Assembly: GCF_900187125.1 (NCBI RefSeq)
Contig: NZ_LT906468.1
Coordinates: 496,001-560,000 of the forward strand
Reading direction: 5' to 3'
DNA length: 64,000 bases
Origin: Sphingobacterium mizutaii
GTDB taxonomy: Bacteria; Bacteroidota; Bacteroidia; Sphingobacteriales; Sphingobacteriaceae
Shown: positions 1 to 8,007 of the stretch, one piece after another
Numbering within the stretch: the first letter of the stretch is position 1
Layout of the letters: each line of letters starts with the position of its first letter
Program-made: the position numbers and the translations under genes
Notes under the pieces: generated by a model
What the model saw: only the letters and a program-made list of their open reading frames with translations
Database searches by the model: none
Told to the model about the DNA's origin: nothing

Positions 1-10
1 ATAAGTAAGC

Positions 11-1150
11 ATGGCTGATCAATTAAAAAGAATATTGTTTATCGACAGAGATGGAACTTTGATATTAGAGCCGGAGGATGAGCAGATCGATTCCTTTGCT
101 AAGTTGAAGTTTTATCCGGGAGCTTTGCAGTACTTGCCTAAAATTGCAAAAGAACTAGATTTTGAATTGGTATTGGTAAGTAATCAAGATGGTTTGGGGA
201 CTTCCTCACATCCAGAAGAAAACTTCTGGCCAGTACACCAATTTGTATTGGATACCTTTTCAGGTGAGGGGGTGACCTTTGTCAAAGAACATATAGACAA
301 GACATTTCCGCATGAGAATGCGGAGACCCGTAAGCCAGGAATTGGAATGTTAAAAGAATATTTCGATGAAAGCAAGTTTGACTTGGCGAATTCCTTTGTC
401 ATCGGAGACCGTGTCAATGATGTGAAGTTGGCCCAGAACCTTGGTGCGAAAGCCATTTGGTTAAGGAATAACGATGAATTGGGTAAACTCGAAAATGTAG
501 CGATTTCGGAAGATTGCATTGGATTGGAAACCAGTGATTGGAAATCCATCTATGAGTTCTTGAAGTTGGGTAGCCGTACTGGTGAGCACCATCGTAAGAC
601 CAATGAAACGGATATCTATATTAAATTGAACTTAGACGGAAGTGGAAAATCTGATATAGAGACCGGACTTCCATTTTTCGACCATATGTTGGATCAATTA
701 GCCCGCCACGGTGCTTTGGATCTAACGATTAAAGCCAAAGGTGATCTGCATATCGATGAGCACCATACCATCGAAGATACAGGGATTGCATTGGGTGAAA
801 TCTTCTTGAATGTGCTGGGAAATAAGCGTGGAATTGAACGTTATGCCTATACCTTACCGATGGATGATTGTTTAGCGCAAGTTGCCATTGATTTTGGAGG
901 TAGGAATTGGATCGTCTGGGATGCTGAATTCAAGCGTGAGAAAATAGGAGACATGCCAACAGAAATGTTCTTCCATTTCTTTAAATCCTTTTCAGATGCT
1001 TCAAAATCTAATTTGAACATACAGGCAACTGGAGATAACGAACACCATAAAATAGAGGCGATCTTCAAGGCTTTCGCGAAAACCATCAAAAAAGCAGTAC
1101 GCAGAGATGTTGACAATATGCAACTTCCAAGTACAAAAGGACTTCTATAA
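11..1150 (+). CDS. hisB: Histidinol-phosphatase / imidazoleglycerol-phosphate dehydratase
   Basis: Bifunctional enzyme for two steps of histidine synthesis. The N-terminal half is a HAD-type histidinol-phosphate phosphatase with the DRDGT nucleophile motif at residues 12-16 and GDRVND at 132-137. The C-terminal half, from about residue 190, is imidazoleglycerol-phosphate dehydratase with the metal-binding motifs [13 protein letters not shown] and [10 protein letters not shown]. At 379 aa it has the length of the fused HisB form. The loop that carries zinc-binding cysteines in E. coli HisB reads [10 protein letters not shown] here and has no cysteine. It heads the visible run hisB-hisH-hisA-hisF-hisIE; earlier his genes would lie upstream of the window. 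Identification is firm. Confidence 0.97.
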   Translation: MADQLKRILFIDRDGTLILEPEDEQIDSFAKLKFYPGALQYLPKIAKELDFELVLVSNQDGLGTSSHPEENFWPVHQFVLDTFSGEGVTFVKEHIDKTFPHENAETRKPGIGMLKEYFDESKFDLANSFVIGDRVNDVKLAQNLGAKAIWLRNNDELGKLENVAISEDCIGLETSDWKSIYEFLKLGSRTGEHHRKTNETDIYIKLNLDGSGKSDIETGLPFFDHMLDQLARHGALDLTIKAKGDLHIDEHHTIEDTGIALGEIFLNVLGNKRGIERYAYTLPMDDCLAQVAIDFGGRNWIVWDAEFKREKIGDMPTEMFFHFFKSFSDASKSNLNIQATGDNEHHKIEAIFKAFAKTIKKAVRRDVDNMQLPSTKGLL

Positions 1151-1189
1151 AAACGAAATGGGATTTGATGGGTTATATATAAAGGAATT

Positions 1190-1780
1190 ATGATTGGGAT
1201 AGTAAACTATGGAGCTGGAAATATATTTTCCATAACTGCAGCCTTAAAGCGCCTAAACATTTCTTATGGGATGATCAATGTCCCAGCGGATTTTGAGCAG
1301 TATGAGAGGATTATTATTCCAGGGGTCGGACATGCAGGGGCTGCCATGCAAAAATTGCTGGATTCTGGCCTTTCCGAAACGATCAGAACCTTAAAAAAGC
1401 CTGTGTTGGGGATCTGTGTGGGGATGCAACTGATGACAGATTATTCGGAGGAAGGAAATGCGGACCTGTTGGGGATTATTCCATTAAAGACGTTACATTT
1501 TGAAGATAGGGTAAAAGAGAAGGTGCCTCATATGGGTTGGAACAGTATTAATTTTGACGAGAACTGTCCACTTTTTAAGGAAATTCCTAATAATTCCTAT
1601 TTTTATTTCGTTCATTCTTATTACATTGAACATGAATTAACCTACGGCATAGCAACTTGTGAGTACGGATTGCCATTCTCGGCAGCAATAGCAAAGGATA
1701 ATTTCTGGGCGGTACAATTTCATCCTGAGAAATCAGGGAAATTTGGGGAGCAATTGTTGCTGAATTTTAATGAATTATAA
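1190..1780 (+). CDS. hisH: Imidazole glycerol phosphate synthase, glutaminase subunit
   Basis: Class I glutamine amidotransferase that releases ammonia for HisF. Visible hallmarks are the oxyanion-strand region GVGHAG, the nucleophile elbow LGICVGMQ with Cys76, and the His178/Glu180 pair in FHPEKSG. 196 aa is the usual length. It starts 39 bases after hisB and 15 bases before hisA, so it is probably co-transcribed. Partner: HisF, two genes downstream. Firm identification. Confidence 0.97.
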   Translation: MIGIVNYGAGNIFSITAALKRLNISYGMINVPADFEQYERIIIPGVGHAGAAMQKLLDSGLSETIRTLKKPVLGICVGMQLMTDYSEEGNADLLGIIPLKTLHFEDRVKEKVPHMGWNSINFDENCPLFKEIPNNSYFYFVHSYYIEHELTYGIATCEYGLPFSAAIAKDNFWAVQFHPEKSGKFGEQLLLNFNEL

Positions 1781-1795
1781 ATGAATTTTTAGACT

Positions 1796-2548
1796 ATGTA
1801 TATTATACCTGCAATTGATGTATTGGACAAACAGGTTGTCCGTTTGAGAGAGGGTAACTATGAAGATGTTACAACTTACTCCATTACTTTGGAAGAACAA
1901 ATTGAGAAATACCATGCAAATGGTACTGAAATCGTCCATATCATTGATTTAAATGGTGCAAAAGGAGATTTCAGTAATCAAGAGTACTTGTTTGACATCA
2001 TTAGGAGAACCGAAATGAAAGTCCAATATGGTGGTGGTGTCCGTAGTATCGAGAAAGTTAAGGAATTGGTTGATGCAGGTGTTTATCGCGTTATTGTCGG
2101 TACGCAAGCTATTACAAACCCAACCTTTTTGGAAGAGCTGAGCAAGCTGAACGAAGGAAGGATTAAATATGCTGATCACATTGTGATCGCCATCGATGTA
2201 TTGGATGAAGTCATCAAATATTCAGGTTGGTTGGAGAGTTCCCCGATCAAATTAATCGAATACATTGATAAATGCTTAGCCTTAGGTTTTTACCGCTTTT
2301 TGTGCACTGATATCAGTAAAGATGGGAAATTAGGTGGTGCCGGTGTAGAATTATACAAGAAATTATTGGATCATTCACCAATTATCAAACTGATCGGTTC
2401 TGGTGGTATCAGCTCTATGGCAGATATTGAAGAATTGAACAATTTAGGTAAAATGGAGTCCGTGGTTGTTGGAAAGGCGATCTATGAAAATAGGATCAGC
2501 ATTGAAGAGATCAAGGCTTGGAATCTAAAAGCATTAATCAGTTTATAG
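1796..2548 (+). CDS. hisA: Phosphoribosylformimino-5-aminoimidazole carboxamide ribotide isomerase
   Basis: TIM-barrel sugar isomerase of histidine synthesis (ProFAR isomerase), cytosolic. The start [20 protein letters not shown] contains catalytic Asp8; the second catalytic aspartate is probably Asp134 in IVIAID. Phosphate-binding loops YGGGVRS and GSGGISS are visible. 250 aa is slightly longer than many HisA proteins, with a short insertion (about [10 protein letters not shown]) before the second aspartate. One base separates its stop from hisF, which implies tight co-transcription. Confidence 0.96.
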   Translation: MYIIPAIDVLDKQVVRLREGNYEDVTTYSITLEEQIEKYHANGTEIVHIIDLNGAKGDFSNQEYLFDIIRRTEMKVQYGGGVRSIEKVKELVDAGVYRVIVGTQAITNPTFLEELSKLNEGRIKYADHIVIAIDVLDEVIKYSGWLESSPIKLIEYIDKCLALGFYRFLCTDISKDGKLGGAGVELYKKLLDHSPIIKLIGSGGISSMADIEELNNLGKMESVVVGKAIYENRISIEEIKAWNLKALISL

Positions 2549-2549
2549 C

Positions 2550-3305
2550 ATGCTAGCAAAGCGGATTATTCCTTGTTTGGATGTTAAGGATGGCCGAACG
2601 GTAAAGGGGGTGAACTTTGTTGACCTTCGAGATGCGGGGGATCCTGTTGAATTAGCTTGGCAATATTCGCAACAGGGAGCTGATGAACTGGTTTTTCTGG
2701 ATATTACAGCGACCCATGAGCGTCGTAAGACGACTGTGGATTTGGTAAAGGCAGTAGCCAGTCAGATCAATATTCCATTTACCATTGGAGGTGGAATCAA
2801 TGAGCTTTCGGATGCAGATGTACTGCTGAATGCTGGTGCGGATAAAATCTCGATCAATTCAGCTGCGGTACGTAATCCGGAACTCTTGGATCAATTTGCA
2901 AAGGCATTTGGGGTTCAATTCGTGGTATTGGCGGTTGATACCCGATTAGTAAATGGTAAGAATTTTGTCCACTTACGTGGAGGACGGGACCTTACCGATA
3001 TTGAAACCGAAGATTGGATCAAGGAAGCAGAAAATAGAGGTGCAGGTGAAATCCTGTTAACTTCCATGGACCATGATGGAACTAAAAATGGATTTGATAA
3101 TGGCTTGTTGAAAAAGATCAATGATTCGATCCATATTCCATTGATTGCATCGGGTGGAGCAGGTAATCAGCAACATTTTGTTGATGTATTCCAACAGTCT
3201 AATGTGGATGCAGCCCTTGCAGCCTCGGTATTTCACTATGGGGAGATATTGATCCCTGAATTAAAAGAAACATTGCACGCCAATGGAATTTCCATTAGGC
3301 GTTGA
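2550..3305 (+). CDS. hisF: Imidazole glycerol phosphate synthase, cyclase subunit
   Basis: TIM-barrel cyclase that uses ammonia from HisH to form imidazole glycerol phosphate and AICAR. It shows [16 protein letters not shown] with Asp11 and AVDTR with Asp130, the two catalytic acids known for this family, and the phosphate loops IGGGI and ASGGAG. 251 aa is standard. It follows hisA after one base and precedes hisIE by 13 bases. Confidence 0.97.
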   Translation: MLAKRIIPCLDVKDGRTVKGVNFVDLRDAGDPVELAWQYSQQGADELVFLDITATHERRKTTVDLVKAVASQINIPFTIGGGINELSDADVLLNAGADKISINSAAVRNPELLDQFAKAFGVQFVVLAVDTRLVNGKNFVHLRGGRDLTDIETEDWIKEAENRGAGEILLTSMDHDGTKNGFDNGLLKKINDSIHIPLIASGGAGNQQHFVDVFQQSNVDAALAASVFHYGEILIPELKETLHANGISIRR

Positions 3306-3318
3306 TAATACATAAAAC

Positions 3319-3906
3319 ATGAGTATTGATTTTAACAAAGGTGACGGACTTGTTCCAGTAATTATCCAAGACAACCAGACTTTGGAAGTGCTGATGCTTG
3401 GCTATATGAACGAAGAGGCCTGGAACAAAACCCAAGAGGAGAAAAAGGTGACTTTCTTTTCAAGGAGCAAAAATAGACTATGGACAAAAGGCGAAGAAAG
3501 CGGAAACTTTCTTCATGTTGTTAGTACTCATATCGATTGTGATCAAGATACCATCTTGGTCAAAGCAGACCCCGTAGGACCAACTTGCCATACAGGTAAC
3601 CGTAGCTGCTTTAATACGGAATTCAACCAAAACTTTTTATTGCAATTGGAGCGGATCGTTCAGCATCGTATCGACTTTCCTACTGATGAATCCTATGTGA
3701 ACCGCTTGAGATCTAGAGGGATCAATAAAATTGCACAAAAGGTCGGCGAGGAAGCAGTTGAAACCGTTATTGCGGCATTAACCGAAACAGAAAAGGATTT
3801 CATCAATGAAACGTCCGATTTGATGTTCCACCTGATTGTATTGCTGAAGGAGAAAGGTATGAGCCTAGAAACTATCGCTAAGAACCTTGAAGGTAGGCAT
3901 CAATAA
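3319..3906 (+). CDS. hisIE: Phosphoribosyl-AMP cyclohydrolase / phosphoribosyl-ATP pyrophosphatase
   Basis: Fused HisI-HisE enzyme for steps 2 and 3 of histidine synthesis. The N-terminal domain (to about residue 100) has FFSRSKNRLWTKGEESGN, HIDCDQD and PTCHTGNRSCF, with the zinc-binding cysteines of HisI. The C-terminal domain is the all-alpha HisE pyrophosphatase, with KVGEEAVETVIAAL and ETSDLMFHLIVLL. 195 aa fits the fused form. It is the last his gene; a probable terminator lies just downstream at 3931-3962. Confidence 0.97.
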   Translation: MSIDFNKGDGLVPVIIQDNQTLEVLMLGYMNEEAWNKTQEEKKVTFFSRSKNRLWTKGEESGNFLHVVSTHIDCDQDTILVKADPVGPTCHTGNRSCFNTEFNQNFLLQLERIVQHRIDFPTDESYVNRLRSRGINKIAQKVGEEAVETVIAALTETEKDFINETSDLMFHLIVLLKEKGMSLETIAKNLEGRHQ

Positions 3907-3930
3907 GAGGTCAAGATATTTTTAATAGAG

Positions 3931-3962
3931 GAGTCCCTGGCCATTGGCTGGGGATTTTTTGT
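3931..3962 (+). terminator. Probable intrinsic terminator of the his operon
   Basis: Imperfect stem of about 10 pairs, including G-U pairs (gtccctggc with gctggggat), around a short loop, followed by six T. It lies 25 bases after the hisIE stop. The stem contains wobble pairs, so confidence is moderate. Confidence 0.55.
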
Positions 3963-4059
3963 TTGGGAGCCGAACCGAACCCTGGTTCATCTGCATGTGG
4001 CAGACTTATTCGATACTCCCATTTCAAATTTAATTGAACTGCGTAATTGAACCCCTCTT

Positions 4060-4207
4060 GGGGTTCAATTATTTTAGCTAGCATGGTACGTTAGCCTGAA
4101 AGTCGCGCAAAAACGATGTTCGATTAATCGAACATCGTTTTTGCATTAACCCTATATTTTTCAATACCATAGCTAAAATAATTCATCCCCGCTGGGGATG
4201 TATGGCG
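4060..4207 (+). repeat. Repeat module R1, copy 1: nested inverted repeats
   Basis: 148-bp element with a second copy of identical length at 14807-14954 (about 87% identical by hand alignment). It holds a perfect 38-bp palindrome at 4107-4144, outer arms AATTATTTTAGCT (4067-4079) and its complement AGCTAAAATAATT (4171-4183), and a small hairpin catcccc-gct-ggggatg at 4184-4200. Just upstream another hairpin occupies 4045-4070 (11-bp stem, 4-nt loop). The palindrome and its flanks are unchanged between copies, while the small hairpin differs by compensatory changes. Confidence 0.85.
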
Positions 4208-4321
4208 GATAAAAATATTCTTCTGATAAATAAATATGGGCCTGAATGGCTTGAAAAACATTTTTATTAAATTATTTATTGGTAGGGCATGCCCGATGGG
4301 TCTCGGAATAATCCACTCTTC

Positions 4322-4400
4322 ATTTGAAATGGTTTTCTCATCTTACGATTTCGAAATGAAACTGACCCTTAAAAAAATAAAAAATAAATTCTTCGTTTCA
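4322..4400 (+). repeat. Repeat module R6, copy 1
   Basis: Core CTCATCTTACGATTTCGA at 4337-4354, followed by an A-rich stretch and ATTCTTCG. The related copies are at about 7841-7913 (plus) and 15200-15280 (minus). Confidence 0.6.
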
Positions 4401-4428
4401 CTCTGAATCACTCCTTAGCGCATTTCCC

Positions 4429-4520
4429 ATTCTGAATGATAAGTGAAGAATCTGTACGGTTCCTCACCTTCATGTCCTGTCATCCGGTACCGAAGGTACA
4501 GGAACTGTTCGCCAATACAA
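4429..4520 (+). repeat. Repeat module R2, copy 1
   Basis: 92-bp module starting ATTCTGAATGATAAGTGAAG and ending GCCAATACAA. It carries a hairpin with loop GAA closed by CC/GG; the stem is GGTACC/GGTACA with one mismatch in this copy. Other copies: 7723-7814, 14618-14709 and, inverted, 15090-15180. Confidence 0.8.
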
Positions 4521-4542
4521 ACCTTTTATTTATTCAAAATAT

Positions 4543-4590
4543 GCGGCGGGCGTATGCGATACGCCTACGGAATTGTGGCCAAAAATAGTC
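4543..4590 (+). repeat. Repeat module R7, copy 1
   Basis: Hairpin GGCGTAT-GCG-ATACGCC followed by TACGGAATTGTGGCC. Related copies on the minus strand are at about 7172-7213 and 14479-14514. Confidence 0.6.
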
Positions 4591-4602
4591 TAGGAGGCCA
4601 CT

Positions 4603-4692
4603 TTCAAACCCAGATCTTGGTCCATCCTCTTATCCCATTAATCCTGGTTCAAACCCAGATCTTGGTCTATCCTCCTATCCCTTCCATCCTGG
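4603..4692 (-). repeat. Two tandem copies of 45-bp repeat R3
   Basis: Exact period of 45 bases (4603-4647 and 4648-4692). Read on the minus strand each unit runs AACCAGGAT, then GGGAT, AGGATGGACCAAGATCTGGG. Five more units occur in islands B and C. Confidence 0.85.
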
Positions 4693-4773
4693 TTCAAACT
4701 GCCCGTATCGTAAGACTTATGTCAGCATTTGGGATAGAGGCGGACATTCCTTTTATTTCTGTGCAATCAAGGG

Positions 4774-4781
4774 TATATTTG
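4774..4781 (+). promoter_or_regulatory. Possible -7 box before the WD40 gene
   Basis: TATATTTG matches the Bacteroidota -7 consensus TAnnTTTG. It lies only 6 bases before the chosen ATG at 4788, so a transcript from it would be almost leaderless. No clear -33 TTTG was seen, so the match may be chance. Confidence 0.3.
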
Positions 4782-4787
4782 TATAAC

Positions 4788-5705
4788 ATGAATCTAGAAA
4801 AGATTAATATCAACCTAAATGGGACCTTATCCGGTCATCAAAATCCAGTATTTGCTTTGGCAATTTCAAGTGTGGATCCGAATATTTTATTTACGGGAGG
4901 CAACGATAAAGGTGTTGTCGAATGGGACTTGCAAAGTATGAGCTTTAAAAGGATCTTGTGTAAGGTAGGCAGTTCTGTATATTCTTTATTTCCTATCCCA
5001 GGAACTTCTTTGCTGGCGATAGGGATGAGATCTGGTCAGATATTAATCGTCGATACTGAGAGCCTCAGTTTAAAGGCTAATTTAAAGGTGGAACAGGGGG
5101 CAGTGTTTTCGATCAAGACCATTCCCGGTAAACAGGAATTGATTGCAATTGGTGAGGAAGGTTATGCTTATGTATGGAGTTTAGAGAGCTATGAGCTGCT
5201 TTATAGATTTAAGGTTTCCAATACCACGGTTAGGGTCATTGAGGTGGATAAGGAAGGCTCTTCTGTAGCTTTTGGGGATAAGAGCGGAGAGATTCATCTT
5301 TTCCATGCGGATGATTTCCGGGAAGTGAAGAAAAGAAAGGTGCATGAGTTACCCGTAACTAGTTTGCAATTTGATCCTTTCGGGAATTTGCTGTCTGGGG
5401 GAAGGGATGCGAAATTATTTAAGTTGGATTCCAATTTGGACACCCTTCAAGAGATTGTTCCTCACATGTTCACCGTTTATGGGATTGCCTTGAATTCTGA
5501 GGAAAATTTGCTGGCAACCGTGAGTAGGGATAAGACCTTAAAGGTTTGGCGCTTGGAAGACTTAGCCTTGATCAAGAATGTGTCGCGGGATCGTGGCTAT
5601 GATAGCCATTATCTTTCCATCAATAATATGTTATGGGATCAAGATCGGATCTTTACAGTCAGTGATGACAAGACCATTAAGTTATGGACGGTGGTTCCTG
5701 CATAG
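4788..5705 (+). CDS. WD40 repeat protein
   Basis: 305-aa beta-propeller protein. Repeats with a GH...V start and W-D/K-x-W ends are visible, for example LSGHQNPVFALAIS...GVVEWDL, AYVWSLE, LKVWRLE and the final IKLWTV, enough for about seven blades. No signal peptide or enzyme domain is seen; such proteins usually act as scaffolds. ATG 4788 was chosen because the upstream in-frame extension is intergenic repeat sequence, while homology-like WD40 pattern begins right after MNLEKIN. Its 3' end overlaps the convergent gene at 5677 by 29 bases. Function not known. Confidence 0.88.
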   Translation: MNLEKININLNGTLSGHQNPVFALAISSVDPNILFTGGNDKGVVEWDLQSMSFKRILCKVGSSVYSLFPIPGTSLLAIGMRSGQILIVDTESLSLKANLKVEQGAVFSIKTIPGKQELIAIGEEGYAYVWSLESYELLYRFKVSNTTVRVIEVDKEGSSVAFGDKSGEIHLFHADDFREVKKRKVHELPVTSLQFDPFGNLLSGGRDAKLFKLDSNLDTLQEIVPHMFTVYGIALNSEENLLATVSRDKTLKVWRLEDLALIKNVSRDRGYDSHYLSINNMLWDQDRIFTVSDDKTIKLWTVVPA

Positions 5706-6510
5706 TTACAGTAAGCAACTTCCTTCTGACCGTACATCTATAGTAATTAAATGCTGTAAAGATTAAACCCAAGATCATGGAAATAATCAGGAAAGGCAAG
5801 ATGTCATATTGGGTAGGAAGAGGGTCTTGTTTGTTTTCAACGTATGCACCATAGCTTCCCCAAGCCAATACCGCTGAGACGGAAGGCAAATAGTTGTAAT
5901 AAGAATAGGCCAGCATGCATGCACAAGTAATAGCCAAGGCCAACAGGTTCAAATAAAAGAATAAAGGATCTCCAATGGAGGGGCTCAGTTTGACAAGAAT
6001 TACAGCAAAATTAAAGCCTATAACGAACATTAACCAACCGGTAAAAACCCCAAAACCTAAGCGGATAAAATATCGAGTAAAAGAATTGGTCGTCAACCTC
6101 TGGATTTGGATCCGTTTGTTGATCAGCATTACAGAAACCAAACAGATTATAGAATACAATAAGGACCAATAGAAATAATCATTGTGTTTTAAGGTCATAC
6201 TTAAACCGAGCGCCATCTGATTTAAGATCAATAGGTAGTCTATTTTTTGAACTTTTTTGACCACGTTTTCATTTAAGCTGTTTTTTTGCGTTCCGACGTA
6301 CATCATATAGGTTGCCAATACCATATTGAAAGCGATAAAGTTCCAGATTTGATAGGCAAACTTTGCTGGGGTTAAATAGGATGGGTAGAAGGCTATGGTG
6401 TCCGTGAATGAAAAACTAAATAGTAAGCCATTTTCTAGGCATGCAATCCATAGAAAATTTAATGCTACCATCACTAAATTTAAAAAAGATAATGTCTTCG
6501 GTGCTGCCAT
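5677..6510 (-). CDS. Multi-pass membrane protein, TspO/MBR-like
   Basis: 277-aa protein that is mostly hydrophobic helices, about eight by eye. The segment YLTPAKFAYQIWNFIAFNMV resembles the TPxxyaFsIWxxIY signature of long tryptophan-rich sensory (TspO/MBR-related) proteins, where that region follows a first helix. This assignment is by motif only and the ligand is unknown. The gene is convergent with the WD40 gene and shares its last 29 bases with it. A TATATTTG -7 box lies at 6542-6549 in the short gap behind msrC. An unrelated Bacteroidota membrane family remains possible. Confidence 0.8.
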   Translation of the reverse strand: MAAPKTLSFLNLVMVALNFLWIACLENGLLFSFSFTDTIAFYPSYLTPAKFAYQIWNFIAFNMVLATYMMYVGTQKNSLNENVVKKVQKIDYLLILNQMALGLSMTLKHNDYFYWSLLYSIICLVSVMLINKRIQIQRLTTNSFTRYFIRLGFGVFTGWLMFVIGFNFAVILVKLSPSIGDPLFFYLNLLALAITCACMLAYSYYNYLPSVSAVLAWGSYGAYVENKQDPLPTQYDILPFLIISMILGLIFTAFNYYRCTVRRKLLTVTMQEPPSIT

Positions 6511-6541
6511 GCTCGGTTAATAGTTAATGTGTTTGGCACGA

Positions 6542-6549
6542 CAAATATA
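6542..6549 (-). promoter_or_regulatory. Possible -7 box of the TspO-like gene
   Basis: Minus-strand TATATTTG, a full match to TAnnTTTG, about 30 bases before the start codon at 6510 and just past the msrC stop. No good -33 element was found at the usual distance. Confidence 0.4.
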
Positions 6550-6556
6550 AAGAATT

Positions 6557-7033
6557 TTACTGAGAATTAAGTAGGTCTAAAATGGTATTTAGATATTGCT
6601 TATCGATTAAGTCAAACGAATTTAATTCTTTGCTGTCGACATCTAGAATTGCGATACATTTTCCATTTTGAAGGAGAGGAACAACTATTTCAGATTTCGA
6701 CAAAGAGGAACAGGCAATATGTCCTGGGAATTCGTCTACATTAGGAACAATCAGAGTTTCTTCATTCGCCCATGCCGTTCCGCATACGCCTCTATTATAG
6801 GCGATTCGTGTACAGGCTACAGGTCCTTGGAAAGGACCAAGTACCAATTCTTTTCCTTCTACTAGATAGAATCCTACCCAAAAGAAATTGAACTGTTCTT
6901 TTAATGCGGCACAGATATTTGCGAGATTGGCAATAAAATTAGTTTCGCCTTGTAGTAGGCCTTTAATCTGTGGTACCAAGGATTGATATTGTTGTTCTTT
7001 ACTTCCGCTTGCTATATGTAAATCTTCTGCCAT
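6557..7033 (-). CDS. msrC: Free methionine-R-sulfoxide reductase (GAF domain)
   Basis: 158-aa single GAF domain that reduces free Met-R-sulfoxide. The three cysteines of the family are present: Cys74 in VACTRI, Cys84 in GVCGTAW and Cys108 in HIACSSLSKSEIVVP; their spacing equals that of E. coli fRMsr (84, 94, 118). FFWVGFYL and ILDVDS also fit. It likely uses thioredoxin as reductant, as known for the family. It is followed by the TspO-like gene in the same orientation, with 46 bases between. A second sulfoxide reductase, MsrB, is at 40238. Confidence 0.95.
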   Translation of the reverse strand: MAEDLHIASGSKEQQYQSLVPQIKGLLQGETNFIANLANICAALKEQFNFFWVGFYLVEGKELVLGPFQGPVACTRIAYNRGVCGTAWANEETLIVPNVDEFPGHIACSSLSKSEIVVPLLQNGKCIAILDVDSKELNSFDLIDKQYLNTILDLLNSQ

Positions 7034-7055
7034 GGTTTGGAGGGTTTTTGTATTA

Positions 7056-7063
7056 CAAATATA
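7056..7063 (-). promoter_or_regulatory. Possible -7 box of msrC
   Basis: Minus-strand TATATTTG about 22 bases upstream of the msrC start. It fits TAnnTTTG; no -33 TTTG is evident. Confidence 0.35.
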
Positions 7064-7085
7064 CGGAATTGATAGGGGAATATTT

Positions 7086-7167
7086 GAACCAGGATGGAAA
7101 GGATGAGAGGAAGGACCAAGATCTGGAATAAACCAGGATGGAAAGGATATGAGGATAGACCAAGAAC
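7086..7167 (+). repeat. Two units of repeat R3
   Basis: Units at 7086-7126 and 7131-7167, each AACCAGGATGGAAAGGAT..., then AGGA..GACCAAGA. They are shorter than the 45-bp units in island A because of small deletions. Confidence 0.75.
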
Positions 7168-7171
7168 ATTC

Positions 7172-7213
7172 TGTGGCAAGGTTCGTAGGGGCGGTATTGA
7201 ATACACCCGCAGC
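7172..7213 (-). repeat. Repeat module R7, copy 2
   Basis: On the minus strand GCGGGTGTATTCAATACCGC followed by CCCTACG; similar to the hairpin and CTACG tail at 4543-4590, with a changed loop. Confidence 0.5.
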
Positions 7214-7220
7214 ATATAAA

Positions 7221-7275
7221 TCAGAAAAATATTTTACCCCCGCTAGGCAATGTCATTAAGTTAAGAAAAAAACAA
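7221..7275 (+). repeat. Repeat module R5, copy 1
   Basis: Starts TCAGAAAAATATTTTACCCC and continues GCAATGTCATTAAG..AAGAAAAAAACAAA. The second copy is at 14520-14572. Its first 20 bases resemble the start of module R4. Confidence 0.65.
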
Positions 7276-7424
7276 AATTTAGATTCTTCGTTACTTTTGA
7301 AGCGCAAATTAACCAAACCGACGAAGGAGCTCACGGATACCGATCTCATTGTTACTTTTGGAGCCCAAAAGTAACCAAAAACCTTCGGCCCATTTAAGGT
7401 GGCTTTTCGCACCATCCAGTGCAC

Positions 7425-7544
7425 ATGGATAGAATGCCTTGTTGTCGGGAATATCTTTCAGAAGATCATCCCTTTTGATGGGATGATCTTCTGAAAGCAT
7501 TCCAAGGCCAATCCCATCGCACGGGGCATCGGCATTCTATCCAT
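7425..7544. repeat. Nested inverted repeat, 120 bp
   Basis: Outer perfect arms ATGGATAGAATGCC (7425-7438) and its complement (7531-7544) enclose a perfect 18-bp stem (7455-7472 with 7480-7497) around the 7-base loop ttttgat. The right outer arm is also the end of R4 copy 1. No coding sequence lies inside. Confidence 0.8.
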
Positions 7545-7698
7545 TTTTCCGCCACTGGAAATGAGCCGGGGGCTAAAGGACTTCCTGCGTAAGGATGAAT
7601 GTTTGCGTAAATTGGGAACCCCTGGAAGGGGTGAAATCTTTGTAGAAAACCAAATCGATTGACGTATAACCCACAGCGTGGGTGAAATATTTTTCTGA
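7531..7698 (-). repeat. Repeat module R4, copy 1
   Basis: 168-bp module, present in opposite orientation at 15310-15477 with the same length and about 86% identity by hand count (23 differences). It contains two small hairpins, ACCCAC-GCT-GTGGGT and ACCCCT-TCC-AGGGGT, that are identical in both copies, and ends ATGGATAGAATGYC. Confidence 0.85.
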
Positions 7699-7722
7699 AA
7701 ATCCCTTCTTAATTCATTTCCA

Positions 7723-7814
7723 ATTCTGAACGATAAGTGAAGAATCTGAACGGTTCTCCTCCAACAGGTCCTGTCATTCTGTACCGAAGGTACAGGACCT
7801 GTACGCCCATGCAA
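7723..7814 (+). repeat. Repeat module R2, copy 2
   Basis: 92 bp, same length as copies 1 and 3. Its hairpin is CTGTACC-GAA-GGTACAG, fully paired. Confidence 0.85.
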
Positions 7815-7840
7815 TCTTTGTTTGATTTAATAAAAAATAG

Positions 7841-7913
7841 TTTGCTCATCTTGCGATTCGATGACAATCTGTCTAAGAAAAAAGAACAAAAATAGATTCT
7901 TCGCATTCAGAGC
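7841..7913 (+). repeat. Repeat module R6, copy 2
   Basis: Core CTCATCTTGCGATTCGATGA, then an A-rich stretch and AGATTCTTCGCATTCAGAG. Related to 4322-4400 and to the minus strand of 15200-15280. Confidence 0.6.
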
Positions 7914-7944
7914 AGGATGAGGGGAAGGAATAAGATTAATCAAC

Positions 7945-7981
7945 AAAAAAGAGGTTATCTTGTTCAGATAACCTCTTTTTT
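7945..7981 (-). terminator. Terminator downstream of ruvA
   Basis: Perfect 16-bp stem AAAAAAGAGGTTATCT with its complement around the 5-base loop tgttc. It is A/T-flanked on both sides, so it could stop transcription from either strand; the gene it serves is ruvA, whose stop is at 8008. Confidence 0.8.
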
Positions 7982-8007
7982 GACTTTTATTAAAAGATAA
8001 TTAATCT

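Larger units (their letters stand above)
3907..4787. other. Gene-free repeat island A
   Basis: About 880 bases between hisIE and the WD40 gene with no convincing protein. After the his terminator it is a patchwork of modules that also occur in islands B (7034-8007) and C (14281-15542): module R1 (148 bp, 38-bp palindrome), R6 (CTCATCTTACGATTTCGA core), R2 (92 bp), R7 (GCGTATGCGATACGC core) and two tandem copies of R3 (45 bp). An open frame runs through 4443-4787 into the WD40 gene, but its translation is repeat sequence (period 15 residues), so it is not taken as coding. Confidence 0.85.
7034..8007. other. Gene-free repeat island B
   Basis: About 970 bases between msrC and ruvA with no credible gene. 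In order it holds two R3 units, R7 (minus), R5, a pair of related segments starting GTTACTTTTG at 7290 and 7351, a nested inverted repeat at 7425-7544, R4 (minus), R2, R6 and the ruvA terminator. Short open frames here read repeat sequence on both strands. Confidence 0.85.

Noticed and set aside
847..1116. Minus-strand open frames inside hisB and other his genes
   Set aside because: Antisense shadows of well-identified genes.
4107..4144. 38-bp palindrome as a his-operon terminator
   Set aside because: It is 200 bases past the hisIE stop, is preceded by another terminator-like hairpin, and is repeated identically at 14854 after an unrelated gene, so it belongs to a repeat element.
4443..4787. 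N-terminal extension of the WD40 open frame (115 codons)
   Set aside because: It translates repeat R3 with a 15-residue period and other repeat modules; real similarity to WD40 begins after the ATG at 4788.
7221..7906. Several short minus-strand open frames in island B
   Set aside because: They lie in repeat modules that are also found in other islands, lack start context and protein-like composition, and overlap each other in different frames.
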